NCBI GenBank assembly: GCA_905182995.1
Contig: CAJJDP010000126.1
Location: forward strand, 1,762-65,761
Source: Paramecium octaurelia
Taxonomy: Eukaryota > Ciliophora > Oligohymenophorea > Peniculida > Parameciidae
Direction: 5' to 3'
DNA: 64,000 nt
The notes under the pieces were generated by a model. It saw only the letters and a list, made by a program, of their open reading frames with translations, was not told the origin of the DNA and searched no databases. The position numbers and the translations under genes were made by a program. How positions within the stretch are numbered: position 1 is the first letter of the stretch; every line of letters starts with the position of its first letter. Positions 22,201-36,177 of the stretch are shown one piece after another.

Positions 22201-25200
22201 TGCATAAACCATTAAAAAGAATGTAAATCAATTATAAAGTACTCTATAAAAAGAAGGAAAGCTTAAACCACCTAAACCTGTGATTCACTAATTTGAAACA
22301 GAAATAATAAATCAAGCCAATAAAAACCCTTATGCCAACTGTTTATTGTACATGCTTCTGGCTAGTATTAAGCAGAAATAAACTGAGCAGAGATCCTTTT
22401 TAGTGGATTCTTTAAAGTTCTTGCAATAAGCAGAGAAAGAGGAGTAATTACATATTGAAAACGGAATAAATGATGCCATCTTTGTTATGTCTACATTATG
22501 TGACAACATTGATACTCAAAGTACTTCTAATAATGTTTTCCCATATAATATGTTGTACAATCCACAATATATTAAATCTACATAAGTGCCTCGTAAACCA
22601 ATCTTAATTAGTAGAAATTCAGAATCTGTCACTTTTAAATTACCGCCTTTCAAACCAAAATTATTGGATATGATAGCAATTGATTAAGCAAAGAAGACTA
22701 TAACTAGTATGGCAATTTTTGGAAAAATAAGTGCAAATGGAGTAAACGTATCACTCACTTGTAATGATCTGAATAACACTGGTATTAGATAGAAAATAGG
22801 AGCAATAGTCACGATGAATGGATTACAAAGGAATGAGAAGTATTGTTTTGCTGTTGCAGCTTATGATGGTACTGAAGGTGTATCAAATGGAATAGGAGAA
22901 ACAGGAGATGACATCACAACACTACATCCATTACCCCTGCCTTTATTGGCATCCTATTTATGCAAAGTAGCATATCAATTATCTAATTTTGATATTTGTG
23001 AAGAAGCAGCTGATTTCTGTATTAAGTAATTCACAGAAGACAGTGAATTTATAGATCGTTAATTGCATAATGAACTTAATCCCATTCATATCAAGAGACT
23101 ACTATAGTAGAGAATTAAATCAGTTAGTTTAATGGAAATATAAAACTTAACTGAAACCTTATTAATCAAAGCTAAATGTCTGCAAAAGAAGATTGCAAAT
23201 ACTGGAACTTAGGCGTAGAAACATATTGTGCTGTTAAAGATCTGCAATTATTTATTACTTTCATTGGAGACTTCTTTATGTTGCAGACATTTTACTATTG
23301 CCAAAAGAATAGTAGCAGAATTGTACAACATGTTAGAATCATTCTAGTAAGAAAAACCATTATAAGTATTCCATCTGTTACTTAAGGCACAAATAATTAT
23401 AGTTGAAATACCCAAACAATATTGGGATGCCAATCTACGTATTCTATCAGCTAAATTTACATATGAAATATTAAAGGTCTGCATGAAGCTAAATGAAATT
23501 ACGTTGGGAAGAAGAGTCATAACTGCAGAATTACAATCATTCAATAGAAAATGGTATTAAGTACCAAAGATAATCATGATTGAGTAAGTAGAAGACACCA
23601 AAAAGGATACAAAAAAGGATGTCAAAAAGGGAGGTAAACCATAACAAGTGGATGAACCTGCTTAACCACCTAAATAGGTTCCCAAATTAATTAGGGAACT
23701 ATACGAAGTTAATTCTACAGTGTAAGATTACCTGGAAGAAACTCTATTGGCTATGAACGATGAGTTCGGCGATTATGTTCCTTCATTCGTTGAAAAGTGG
23801 AAGGAATAAATAGATCAATTGATCCCCTACATGGAAAACCCAACAGATCAAATTGATAAAATATTTAGTGAATTGTCAATACGCCTAGAATATTGGGAAT
23901 GCATTAAAGATTTATCAACTGCCACTTAAAAATTACCAAAATAACACCCAATATACATTGAGATGTTATGCAAATTAATAAGGAGAATGATATAAAGTAA
24001 TATAGACTATAAAATTATATAACCACTAGCTGTCTTTAATGAGCAATTTCAACCTAGTGTTGCAATAGCAAATGATATTACTTAAATTTAACAAAAATGC
24101 ATCCAATTAGATATTGAGTTTTACCCTGCCTTATTACCAGAATTGATTATTGACAAAAACACTAATAAAGTAGGAAATGATGATGCCATCTAATTATTTG
24201 AGGAGTATAATACAAAAAAAGCGTAGTTATTAGAACAACTAAAAAATGAGGGTTAAACTATAAATAGATTTGGAATCATGTCAAAGGCAAAACGATTCGA
24301 ATATGTGTAATTGTGGAGAAGTGAGTTAAGTTATTTGAAGGCTATATTGTCTTATAAAAGCAACAGAATTAGACTAGTTGATGTGGATTGTTTTGTATCT
24401 GTTTTCAATTTAGATATTGAGCATTTGAAAGAACAGATAAATGAAAATGATTCTTAAAAACAAGTGAAGTAATAATAATTAGCTCTATAATAATAAAAAG
24501 AACAATAGTTATAACAGCTTTAATAATAAGCATAGTAAAAGTAGCCTCCTGCAAAATAACCTCCAGGAAAATAGTAAGTGTAATAGCCAGTTGTTGAGTT
24601 AAGTGAGGAAGAAGAGTTAATTTAATTATCTACTTAAATAATTAAAAATGTTGCTGATGCATGTGGATTTGCTGTTTGGAGTAAACAATATATTGTTATG
24701 TTAAACCATGTCAAATTTTTATACAATTTCTTATTAAAAGAACAGATAACTCCATTTATTCATTAAGGATAATGCTGGCAAGACTTGTGTTTCATTGGAA
24801 ATTGTATCAACACGTTAATCAGAGAAGTCAAAGATCATGGTTGGTTTTAAGTAAAGGAATAAGCAGAAAATGAATTGGCATTGCAACCTCACATGTAACA
24901 ATAAGATTATGTATTTGAACCACCTTTGCCTAATACTGAACCAATCAGACCATCTTTACTTACGTAATTATCCAAGGATTGTTGGTTCAGCAAGTACAAG
25001 GATATGGATTTGTTGGCCAACATTATGGCGTATATTGTTTAATCATTAATGGTGGAATAAAAATGGAATAGTTTAATTGGAATATCAAGACAATTTTGCA
25101 ATTTGACCACTCATTACTATTCTTAATATATTTTACCATTTACAATTCATGCCTAAACTATTCTATTCAAAGAAGCCTAAAATAAAACATAGCTCAAACA

Positions 25201-28200
25201 GGAGGAACTTAATGCAAGAACGCAAGCATTCTAAGTTTGGGAATAAACAAAGAAGAAGAAGACTAGATCATCATTATTAACTCAAGAAATACCTTAAGAA
25301 GAATAAGATTATCGTGCAGATAAAGAAATACTGTTGTAGTAAATTCATTTGTTACAATAAAAACAAGATTTCATTGAGAATTAGTTAAAAGTTAGTGAAA
25401 AACTAATTTAAGAAATAAATAGGGATGCTAATTAAGCATTAGAAAACCTAAAGCAAGCAAGAAAACTATATGAAAAATTTGCTATAGATGATGAATTGTT
25501 AAGTAAGGAAAGTATACAATTAGAATTCAATTCTGAATAATATTTATTGAAATAGACTACATTGGATAAGAAGCAATTGTAATTGATGGATCAAACTTTG
25601 AAATAAAAGAAGAAGAATCACAAATAGTTTGGTATGTAAGTCATCTCAAAATATAAACTGACATGCGAGTTATTGCATAAAAGACAAGAGAAATTTGCAT
25701 AGGCTTTGGCTTTGAAGGAATTGGGTTCATTGAATTTTGCAATGTAGAATTATGCTTAGGCTGAAGAATCTTGGAGTGAGAGTTTGGATACAATATTCCA
25801 AAGAATCTTTGTATTGAAAAGCAGTGCATTCAGACAGATAATATAGGAGTGCAACAAAAATAATTAATTGCTTGCATAAACTTATGGCATTTAATAATGT
25901 TTAATTGGAGTTACATTGTGTTCTATTCTGGCCTATAATTGCTACTATTCTAATTGCCATCAATAGAGAGAGAGTGCAATTCTGGCATCTGAATTGGTGT
26001 CTTCAGTATTAAAATTACAAATGATTAATGGGCTGGATTGGCAAGCATTTATTCATTCAAAGGAAGTTGCAATTGGAAATATCTTTAATGATAGATATGT
26101 CTTGGATCCAGCTGAATTGGCATTGTCTTGCGAAAGATGTGCTTGGTTATTATTGGATAGAGATGAAGCTCTAAGGGCTGTTCCTCTAATTAATCTACTT
26201 GGTGAATTAAGCAATAGATTATAAAGCAATTTCTATTCAGTTCGTGCTAAATTGTTAAGATCAATTGCCTTGTCTTCGATTGGATATATCAATTAAGCTT
26301 ATTAAGCTTTATTATAAATTGCAAGTGAGAAGGATCTACCAGATTAATCTACTTCGCTTTGGCAGTCTAGAGTTTCTGGAAAATGGTGGTATTCAAATCT
26401 AGAATGGAATAATTCAATACCTCCTTACGATGAGAAACACACTTAATTAACGGAAAAAATACTGAAAGAATTGGAATTAACAAGAGAATTTGGTTTGAAA
26501 TATGGTTTGTAGAATGAGAACATATTCAATTATGCAGTTGCACTTTTAGTCTATAATATTCATTCTGGAGACATTATTGAGAAATGGGAAATTAATGATT
26601 TAAGGTGTAAGTTCTTAATAAAAGTTGAAACAATATTGAGAAACACTTTGAATAAGTTGAATTAGGAAGAATAAATCGAACAAAGAATATTGACTAAACC
26701 TAAGGAGGAAATCTTAGCTGATCCAAAAATGGAAGATTATTATCATTTGTAAGGAACATCCAAATAAGTTGGAGTAACAAATAATTAGGAAGCTTTGACG
26801 TACTTATAAAAAAGAGAAGAGCGAATGTATATGATGGCAAGATCCAGGAATTTGATGGCAAAAGTCAATGTCAGTATGGGATAAATTACAAGAGCATTGT
26901 ACATATTCAAATATGCTATTGAAAATTTGTAAACATACACACTTGAATTATCCACCAATGAAAATGGTGAGGAATTGGAAAATTTACCATGGGATCAATT
27001 AAAACCTTAAGGAGTAGTCGAGGATAAGAAAGGAGCTAAGAAAGCACCTGAAAAGAAAGGAAAAGAAGGAAAAGAATCCAAAGATAAACCTCTTGCAGAT
27101 GAAGTACCAGCTGTGAAAACGGATGCATAACTAAAATTAGAAGAAACTATCTTACAAATTGTTGAAGCCAGAAAAACTAGACATTCATTAAACATCTATT
27201 ATTGGATTAAATTAAGAACTGAATTGACATTGTTATTATACAGACATAATAGACACGAGGAAGCTTTGGAGTTAATGGAAGCCTTGATGAATGATTGCAA
27301 ACAATTTAATGACAATTATCATTAAAGATTAATCATAGAATATCAAGCAAGAATTCAATTTAAGAAGGGAAAATCAACTGAATCAATTAAGAAGTTTAAG
27401 GAGGCAATTGAAATTGGGTAAAAGAATTTCCATTAAGATCCTCAAATGATAGTCTTATATGGTGATCTTGGGGAAATCTATTATGAAAAAAATGAATTAT
27501 AAGAAGCCAAACAATAATTCTATGATGCTTATTAGATGGCTGAATAATTAATGTAGATGATCAATTATGGATATGGGGTAGTACCTAATTGGAATCAGAA
27601 ATGCGGACAAGAGAAGATTTAGATTTGTTAAGACTTATGTGTTCCTTTGGAAATAGAATAAGAAATATTAAAAAAGACTGATAAATAAATCAAGACAACT
27701 AAGAAGGATGAAAAGAAAAAGGATGATGGTAAATTTGTTAGAAAAGGAGCTGATAAACAAACAAAAAAAGAAAATATTGATAAACCTCAAATGCCAATAA
27801 AGGGATTAAATTAATTACCTAATTTTAATTTCATTCAACCAACCAAGCTCACTTATACAACAGTGGATATTGATACAATCAATAATACATAATATCAATA
27901 TAATTGCTATTTAAAGAACATTGAATTATGGTAGAGAGCATCATTAAGATATGTTGACATCATGATTACATTGAATCAAGCCAATGAAAATTCAACTATA
28001 TCAATAGATTCTCAAGAATCATCACTGGCTTCAGATTCAGAAAGCGATAAGTCTTCAGTTAAAGACATTTTTGATATTAATGTAATTAGTGAGATCGTTA
28101 ATAAAATAGATACTTCAATTAGTAAAAGTATTAATGTACCCATAAGTTTCAGATTAGAACTGTATTACTAATAAAGCAAGATCTTCAAAATGAGATTTGT

Positions 28201-29707
28201 GTAATTATTATTAAACTTGCAACAAAAGTACTTTATGAAATATTTGTCGGGTAAAAATAAGAAATATGCTGATTTCTATGAAAAAAGACCTCATAGGGAT
28301 TTAGTAAGGAATAAATACTTTTTACTTATTCCTCCTTTCTGTTAATTACTTAAAGAATAGGGACTATAATATTTAATGTAGGCAAAGGAAAGCTTATCGA
28401 AGGCTATAAGTGTAATCAGAGGAGAAGCTGTTTTATTCGAATACAATAGAAAACCAGAAGACATCTTGGTTGCCATGGCTGAGATTTGTCTATTCATTAG
28501 AGAATATAGAGTAAGATAAGGATACAGATATGTGAAGGTTGACTATTTGCAATCCTTAATTAATTCTAAGAGTAATATTAATTATTTATATTTTAGATAC
28601 TGAACAAAATAAAATAGATTTGGAATAATAATTAATTAGCATGGAAAGATCAGATAGGTTGGAATAACTAAATCTAGAATTAGAAGCACAAAGCTATCTC
28701 AAATATGCAATCGAATTAGTTAAAGCAAGACAAGAATTATTGGAGAACTTTGCTGCAGTTGCACTTACACCATTACCTGATGTCAATAAACTGGCACTTG
28801 AAATTTATACTGAGATAATCGAATAAGACTATTAATATAAGAAAAAGTACAATCCAATGTTATTTGATGAATCCAAGAAAAAATTTGGTGTTTCTTCCAT
28901 GGATGTGCTTTAGTTCATTTAAAAAGTGTGGAGAGAGGCAAAAGTAATGACTTTTAGTGGAGCATATTTACAAAGAATGATTTCAAAAACACATCGTTTC
29001 TTAAAGTTACACATGTAATCATATCAAAAATGTTTGATCACTTCGTTAGAAGTAGCCCCAAAAAATGATGTGAATGCTGTGTTTATTGATGAAGGCACAA
29101 TTGTTACTAAATTATTATACAATCCAGTTGCTCATGAATTTAAGATTCTTTATGTTTTGGGTGGATTAAACAAAGAAAAAATTATTACTTCATTATCCAA
29201 AGAAGAAAAGGATAAATTGATTATTTCAGATGAAAAAAACGTATTGTATGGAAACATTTATATTACTGATGCCAATGTGTCTATGCTTTTGTAGGATGCA
29301 CTCAATTTATAATCCAAAATGAAGGAATCAGATTAGCAGTCATAAAAGATGAAAGAAAGAGATTACAAACATCATAAAAAGGCATTTTATAAACTAATTG
29401 AATAAATTGGATTCTATTTCTTCTAAAAACCAAGTATAATAAATATCAATATTTAGGCACAATCTAAATGTAAAATGGTTAAGCGACTGAAACAGTTAAA
29501 AAGAGTGTAGCATTCAAAAAATCAGAATCGTTTATGCAAGAATAAAATGAACCAGATATTCTGGCCAAGTATGAAACAATAGTACCAGAATTAACTCATG
29601 AAAATATCGCCATTTTAATCAATCTATTTAATGATTAAGGAGTATTGTCAATTAATCACAACTATTTAGCAATTTTAAGATATTTCCATCATTAGAAATA
29701 TAAATGA
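19290..29707 (+). CDS. CFAP54: CFAP54 homologue, central-pair C1d projection protein of the axoneme
   Basis: The longest gene: 3,439 residues after removing introns 19440-19462, 19670-19696, 28572-28596 and 29434-29456. The N-terminal part matches the CFAP54 signature: YYLIYNGTVYIFDICRVLRK followed by IKYLDWRIKLYVELAHIYHS (animal CFAP54 has FNGTIYIYTICRHLMS...LRYLTWRATLYTAVCQCYY, from memory). CFAP54 works with CFAP46, CFAP74 and CFAP221 in the C1d projection of motile cilia. The remainder is helical TPR-like sequence broken by Lys/Gln-rich linkers (about 20620-20720, 24460-24600, 27010-27080, 27650-27780). A fibronectin-III-like stretch lies near 22640-22920 (NGLQRNEKYCFAVAAYDG). It is somewhat longer than animal CFAP54, mainly through these linkers. 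Confidence 0.85.
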
Positions 29708-29777
29708 GATTATAAATACATTTAAATTAATATTAATATTAATTATGTTAGAATTAATAAAATAATAGAATTTTACT

Positions 29778-32019
29778 ATGGAGAATTTATTCCTACAACA
29801 GAAATGTCTCTAACATGATCAGGATTATTTAGCTGTTCAAATTGGTATAGAAAACAAATATTTTTGTCCTTAATGTTTAATCGACCTTGTAACTACTAAA
29901 GATTTGATATTAATAAGCTATGCTAAGTAGTAAATTCAGAATAAAAAAAAATAATTATCCAAAACAATTTAGGATGAATGCTAACAAAAAATAAGTTTAA
30001 TAAAAAATCTGAAAGACAATATAGAGGAATTACAATTTCCTTTAAAATAGATCTTTACATAAATCACAGGAGAAATTGAGGAATTAGAGAAGGCAACCTA
30101 TAATAAACTGTAATCAAGTTAAATAATTAATTCTGAAACTGAATCTGAAAGCCTAAATTAAGAATTAAAATTATTAATTGATGAAGAGAGTGGTTTATCA
30201 ACATAAGAAGATAACGATGATTAATTGAAGAAATAAATACTCCTTTAAATAAAATTCTCTTTTTATTAAACAAGACTGAATGAAATTCTCCATTAATTTG
30301 ATAAAATCTCAAATTTACATTATAACGGTTCAAATAGTTCTTCGCTTTAAGACAAGGTAATTATTGATATAATATAGAAAACAATATCTTAAAATTGTAA
30401 AATTCATAATGAATAAATTAAAATGCTTTTAATTGATGAAAAAAATTAAGTTTCAAAATTTTCTTGTGTTGAATGTATTTCAGAAACATAAGGAAAATAC
30501 ATATCACCTACGCAGTTAAAGTAATCTTTTGATAATTACTAATTATAATAAGAAAAGTCACTAAAACAGTTTTAATTATTAAAGATGGAATCGAAAAATA
30601 AAAAAATTGCTTTTTTAAATTAAATACGTGATATGTACATTTAAAATATAAACTTATACATTAAATAATTAGATGAGAATGAAAAGTCTTTCGAAAAGAT
30701 TATTGAGACAACTTTATAATTTAAGGATTAAAATATATTATAAATAGAACAAGATTAATCATTAAAATTATTAGAACCTGTTTATTTGAATTAGAGTCCA
30801 AATCATTTTTTTTAAATAATTGAAAGATAATTAGAATAAGATAAAAAATTAACTTTGAAGTAAGAATAAAGTATGGAAGAATTGAATAAATTTGTTATCC
30901 AAAATTCTAACTAAATCTATACTGAGTGTTTAGAGCATGAGATCTTATTGAAGAAACTGGTAAAACAAATCGAAGAATAAAAACTAAATCAAGATAATAA
31001 CCTAAATTAAGATGAACCTATAATTGATAAAGGAATTCTTATTTTAGAAAACGAAACAAATAGTTTTCTCTCCAAAAAAATTAAACTATGCATACTGTAT
31101 GAGTAATATTAAAAACAATTTGAGAATCGTAATCAATTATGGTCTGAATAAGCCAAATTAATTTAGAAAATAACTGAAGAATAAGAGAAAACGCAAGTAC
31201 AAGAAATACGTGATGAACAAGGAAAAGAAATGATATAAATGAATTTAGAAAAGAAAAATATATGCTTAGAAAGATTAAAGATGAAGATAAATTCAATCTC
31301 TTTTTGCAATGAAATATAAAAGGATGTTTCTGTTTTGACCAATGAAACGAAAGAAACAATTCAGAAGGAAGTAAATTAGGTTAATATATAATACTAATAT
31401 TTAGTATAAGGACATAATTCATAGGCTTGAAGTTAATAAACTAAATGAAACTAATACATATTTTCCTAAATATGATGAAACTGAAAAATTATCTATCTTT
31501 TAATTAGTTAATTCTAAGTTAATCAATTGTAATTAATTTTTAATTGAATGTTAGCTTCTTAAGGAGGAATTGGATTAGCAGTCTTACAACCTCCATTGCC
31601 TAATAATAAAGTTACAACTTTCATTTTTAAAATAAATGTACAATTTTTGGTAAATTTAGAAATCGAATCCATTAGCCGGGGTTGGTATTTGCAACTCTTA
31701 ATCAGTTAAACTCTTTAATTATGATATGCAAGCAAATTATTTATCCAAAAACCATAACGTGTATCTTTTATGTGCTAGTGGATAAATTTCTAGCAAATTA
31801 GGATATACCAATACTACTAACTTTAATTTTGAAGATAATGCGATCTTAATTTGTTAATATGACCCAAAAGGTTTTAAATTAAAGATAAAACACTTAAATG
31901 TATGAATAGTTTTTATGAATTAGGATGGAAAAATTTATGATATTGAATTAGTAAAACCTGCTGTAGAAATGTCTCCATGTATTATGCTTAATGGTAATGC
32001 AGAAATAGAGATTATGTGA
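29778..32019 (+). CDS. Coiled-coil protein with N-terminal zinc-binding motif and SPRY-like C-terminus
   Basis: 730 residues; introns 31380-31404 and 31900-31923. The start (CLQHDQDY...YFCPQCLIDL) has Cys/His spacing like the B-box-type fingers of a large Paramecium family. A long Gln/Lys/Glu-rich coiled coil follows (residues about 60-560). The end (PLAGVGICNS...LLCASGQISSKLGY...ILICQYDPKGFKLKIKH...MSPCIMLNG) looks SPRY/B30.2-like. The order B-box, coiled coil, SPRY resembles TRIM proteins without a RING; the SPRY assignment is tentative. Stop TGA 32017-32019. It begins 70 bp after CFAP54. Confidence 0.7.
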
Positions 32020-32196
32020 AAAATTTTATGTATTATTTTATAGTCACATTATCATATGATAATGCCAAATGAATTCCTTATTAATACAATATTATAATTC
32101 TTAAAACATAAATATTGCAAGATCAAAGTTAAATCAAACATAGTTATTTAGGTTACTGCGGTGATAATATGCTTTATTAATTTTCCATAGTTTATA

Positions 32197-32530
32197 ATGA
32201 CTTGTAAATTTCCAGAAGTAGTAAAATTAGATGATGTCTTGAGCATTTTTCGTTTTAATCTTAAATAATGGAAATAATTTACAAGATGGGATAAGAATTC
32301 ATATTGTTTACCATACCTACACATTCCACATTCGAAGATGGCGATTTCTTTGGTTGTCCAGGTTTCTTAAAGATTAGAAATGATGATATTTACCAAAAGG
32401 AAAATCATTTCTTAATGGAGATATTAGAATATCTAAGACATCTTATTGCAGTAAAGAATAGACATTAGTATTTGATGGTTATTATTGTTGCTATTCAGTT
32501 TATTCCTGATTGGGTGAATCGTTATCGAGG
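32197..32530 (+). pseudogene. Coding-like remnant
   Basis: Between two genes the plus strand shows coding-like pieces in changing frames: MTCKFPEVVKLDDVLS, then EDGDFFGCPGFLKIRN, then RISKTSYCSKEQTLVFDGYY. No complete frame exists and the end overlaps the 3' end of the minus-strand gene at 32495. I do not recognise the family; the Cys-rich pieces suggest a secreted or surface protein. Interpreted as a decayed gene fragment. Confidence 0.35.
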
Positions 32531-33307
32531 ATCTTCTTTTTCCTTCCAGGTTTCTTTTCCTTGAATTTATAATGTGATATAAACTTGTTTGAGTTCCTTT
32601 TTTGACTCGATCAAGACCTTCTCTTTCATAAACTCTGCCAATTTTTGATCACTCTTGTAATACAATTGGACCACTACACTTAGAAGACTCTCTAATGCAT
32701 TGACCCACAAAGGTTGAGTTCCTTTAAATCTATATTGTCCTCCTTGTGGCAATTTCTTGGTGAATATGTGTGGAGTGATTGAGTTTGGCGGTAAAAACTT
32801 ACTATGTAAAAATAATAAGAAAAAATAAATGTTGTATATATGGGTTAGAGTTGAGATTGAATTGAAAATGGTCTTACTCTAATAAAACTTCGTCAATTAA
32901 TGCATCTGCATTACTTCTCTTTTTGTATTGATTTATTTATGACGTTGGAAGCTCTAAATATCCGGTACTAAAATAATAATAAAGGAAGCAATTAAAATAT
33001 AAGAGTGGAATATGAAAAACTACATTTGTAGTTGTTAAAATTGAAATAGATTAATAGTTACATACATATGAGAGCCTTGTCGAGCAAGATGTTTAATTTA
33101 CTAGATGACTGATTTATGCTATTCTTTAACTCTAAAGGAATTGCATTACAAATTAATTGCTAAATTAATGTGGATACAAGTACTAGCCTTTTCACCACTG
33201 CCATCCAATTTTATAACTTTTCGTATGCTTAAATCGAGTCCATTAATGTCTTCGAATTAAGTGCAATTATATTTATTTTGTTGCTTTTCATCAGACAGAT
33301 CGCTCAT
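32495..33307 (-). CDS. Unknown protein, 212 residues, two unusually long introns
   Basis: ATG at 33307; exons 33066-33307, 32878-32967 and 32495-32801; introns 32968-33065 (98 nt) and 32802-32877 (76 nt), both GT...TAG. The phases fit exactly (639 coding nt). The protein begins MSDLSDEKQQNKYNC, has LELPTSQINQYKKRSNADAL in the middle exon and LPQGGQYRFKGTQPLWVNAL, then a helical segment, in the last. I do not recognise it. Such long introns are exceptional here, where others are 22-31 nt; undetected micro-exons inside them cannot be excluded. Confidence 0.55.
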
Positions 33308-33514
33308 TACTTCCTGCCAACTACATATAATCAAAAGCAGAAACCTATCTAAAAATGAATAATGCTTATTGAAAATAATTAATTTGTTTCTAAATAATTC
33401 TAAACCCTTATAATCTAAAACACTGAATAGTTACATTACTTAATTAAAACATTCTCGGAAGAAAACAGTCAGTCACTCATGAACTCTCTAGTCCCTTTGC
33501 ATTTATTTATCTTT

Positions 33515-33758
33515 TCATTTTCCTTCCGTCTCCTTGTTAAATTATTTAGCGTCCTTCTCTAATGAAAACCCTTTTTTGAAATTATTCTGTGTCTCAACAA
33601 GGGCAACCATGAAACCCTTCTAAATCTCAAGGGATAGACAACAAAATAAAATATTGATGGAAAGCCTTAATTACAAATTAGTTCATCATGAGTTTTTATT
33701 TTACTATAAGAATGAGAAACTTAGACAGATTGTGCAGACTCATTGCTTTGTCTTTCAT
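33515..33758 (-). CDS. Possible tiny gene, 53 residues
   Basis: ATG at 33758, exon of 18 codons (MKDKAMSLHNLSKFLILI), putative 85-nt intron 33620-33704, then KGFMVALVETQNNFKKGFSL and further charged residues ending KETEGK with TGA at 33515-33517. The second exon reads like real coding sequence; the intron is long for this genome but similar to those of the neighbour at 32495. The start could lie elsewhere. Confidence 0.3.
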
Positions 33759-33925
33759 TTTCTTAATCGTGTCAAGAAAAACTAATCATTTGGAATTATA
33801 TTAAAATCGGATAGAAAAGCTTAGGATTTTTTGATTATATAATTGTATCGAACTTTTGTTACCAAGTATTTGTGGTATTATGCAATTTATAACAATAAAA
33901 AGCAAATTTAATTTGATAATTTATA

Positions 33926-34871
33926 TCATTTATCAAATAAAGCAAATGCTGATGTAGGTCTTGGAACATCCATTTTAATGCTTATTCTTTTTGATTTCTT
34001 TATATTGTCACATCCTTTATAATCAGTTCTTGAATACTATAACATATTGTAAAATTAATAAAATTACTAATTTTTAAAGTGTTTCATTTTAACTTAATAT
34101 ACTTTTCATATCACTTTTGTAAGTGTTACTTTCTCTCATTTTCATAGGGCTAGTATCATCCTTCTGACCTTAAGCTACACTATTACGAAATCCTAAAGAT
34201 GAGTTTGCATGACCATAAGTTCTAATGCTTTCCATTTTGCTTTATTATTCTGATTTTTATAGACAAGATATTCTTAGCTATTTAACATTTTAGAATTTGC
34301 GTACCTTTTTATCAACTTTAGAATCTGGTGATAAAATTGGATCTTTGGCTGTTGGTTAACCTGGAACACTCTTTCTTAATCTTTTTTATTCACTTTCAGT
34401 TTTTTGTTCTGGTTTATAAACTCTGATAGAACTCCTGTAATCTTTTTCTTAATGAATTTCTGTTGATTATTATTGATATTTTTTCATGTAATGTCCTTCA
34501 TTAAACATCATCAATTTCACATTCGTTTTATTTGATGAAGTGTGTACATTTCTAACTGGGTCAGCTTGGGAGTCGATTCCACTGAATAAGGCCTTCTTTT
34601 TCCCTGATTTCTATAGCGGTGTATCTTAATTGGCCTGAGTAGGATAATAATTTACTTAAACAATGGTGTCAGTAACTTTATAAGTAGGAGAGTTCATTCT
34701 GTTTTCCTTAGCCTTTTTACATGATTCAATTAATGCTTTTTGCATCAGTTGACTGTTGTACAATAATTCTCGATCTTGTTGAAGAGATTTGTTGGTTTTA
34801 AGAGGAGTGGATGTAACAGCCCCAAGAGATTGTACCTTTGATAGGGCTGATTTTGTATTAGATTAATACAT
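33926..34871 (-). CDS. Unknown basic protein, 304 residues
   Basis: ATG 34871 (MYQSNTKSALSKVQSL), TGA 33926-33928, intron 34037-34067 (31 nt). A 27-nt GTA...TAG segment just after the KVDKK codons, at about 34280-34307, could be a second intron without frame effect. Rich in Lys, Ser, Gln and Thr with no transmembrane segment; probably largely disordered. The C-terminal part has a dense Arg/Ser/Met stretch (PMKMRESNTYKSDMKS). No family recognised. Confidence 0.7.
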
Positions 34872-34924
34872 TGTTAAAATAGACATTTTTAATATGTTAT
34901 TAAATTTTATTTTGTTTTTTTTAA

Positions 34925-36082
34925 TCATTCCAATTATTCATTTGTTAATATATTATATCTTCTATTTACACTATTAATACTAATTTTTCTTTTATGTTGA
35001 ATTTGATCTATCGAAATGACTTCATGGTTCTGTCTTTCGCTTCTTTAAGGTGATACATTGCCAGAGACACTATTCGATTTTTTCTTGTTTTTACCATCTC
35101 TATTTCTAACTTTACCAAACGTTCCTTCAAATCTTTTAGACCTTTCTTGCGATAAATCTAAGGAGTGATCGATGCTGTGGTCTTCCTTTCGAATATTGGA
35201 ATTTTCAACATTTATTTCAGTTTCAGATGTTTAAATAGCATGATCCTTCTATTAGTGATATAGAAACGTAGGAGAAGATTCAATTAATGTTTTTTAATTT
35301 TTTCCATTTTATTAATATTCAATAATCTAATCCCCATTTGATGCATTATTAAACAATTATTGTTATCCAAAGGAGATCCTATTTGGTTTATGAAAAATTG
35401 GTTCTTATTATGAAATTGTCTAACTTGGAGTATCTCTCAAAAGTGCAGGTTAGGATTAAGTAGCATCTGATTCAGTCTTGCTCACTTTGTATTAATAATT
35501 GTAACTATTCTACATAGCTAATTTTGTGATCTTTTCCTTTAGTTGATCCTTTAGTATATTGGTTTTCATCAGCTTTTCACTCAGCTTATTAGAAAGTTGA
35601 GACGCTGATGCAAGTTTATTTGAAGATTAATACTAGGTAGAATTTTACTCTTGAACTCGATTAATTAAAGACTTTAAAGGATCTAGATCAGTTGTTATAA
35701 TTTTCTTTATCATCGATTAAAACTTGTCATTACTTCCTTATTTTGGCGTGTATTTTTGATCAGATGAGTACCATGATTTATTATTGCTAGTAGGATAATG
35801 CTCATAACATTATGATTGTGTCTCTGTAAAATATTGATTCACTATTTGGAGCACTTTTGTAAGTAGAGCTGAGTATTACAATGTATCGAACATCTGCAAA
35901 AATTTATCCTTGTTGCCGCATCTTTAAATAAATAGTTTGTTCAATTGAGGATTCCCATGAACAATTGAAAGAAAGAGAAATATATTGCATTACAAATTTT
36001 AATCATATAGATCTGTTTTATTTGAAAAACTTTTAGTCGCAGGATTTTTAGCATTAGGACTCAAGTAAATTGTGTTATTCAT
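34925..36082 (-). CDS. Unknown protein, 385 residues, helical then disordered
   Basis: Intron-free frame, ATG 36082 (MNNTIYLSPNAKNPATKSF) to TGA 34925-34927. The first third contains a compact hydrophobic region (NIFLFLSIVHGNPQLNKLFI...FLQMFDTLQYSALLTKVLQI). Two helices with heptad-like spacing follow (LASASQLSNKLSEKLMKTNI), then a Ser/Gln/Lys-rich, probably phosphorylated tail with FEGTFGKVRNRDGKNKKKSN. No family recognised. The gap to the previous gene is 53 bp and to the next, divergent gene 95 bp. Confidence 0.75.
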
Positions 36083-36177
36083 TCCCTTTTATAATTAATG
36101 TAAGTTACAATCGAAGTGTCCAAGATAAATGAATTGCCATATTATTTTTTCATCCTATAATTATTTTTATTAATATA

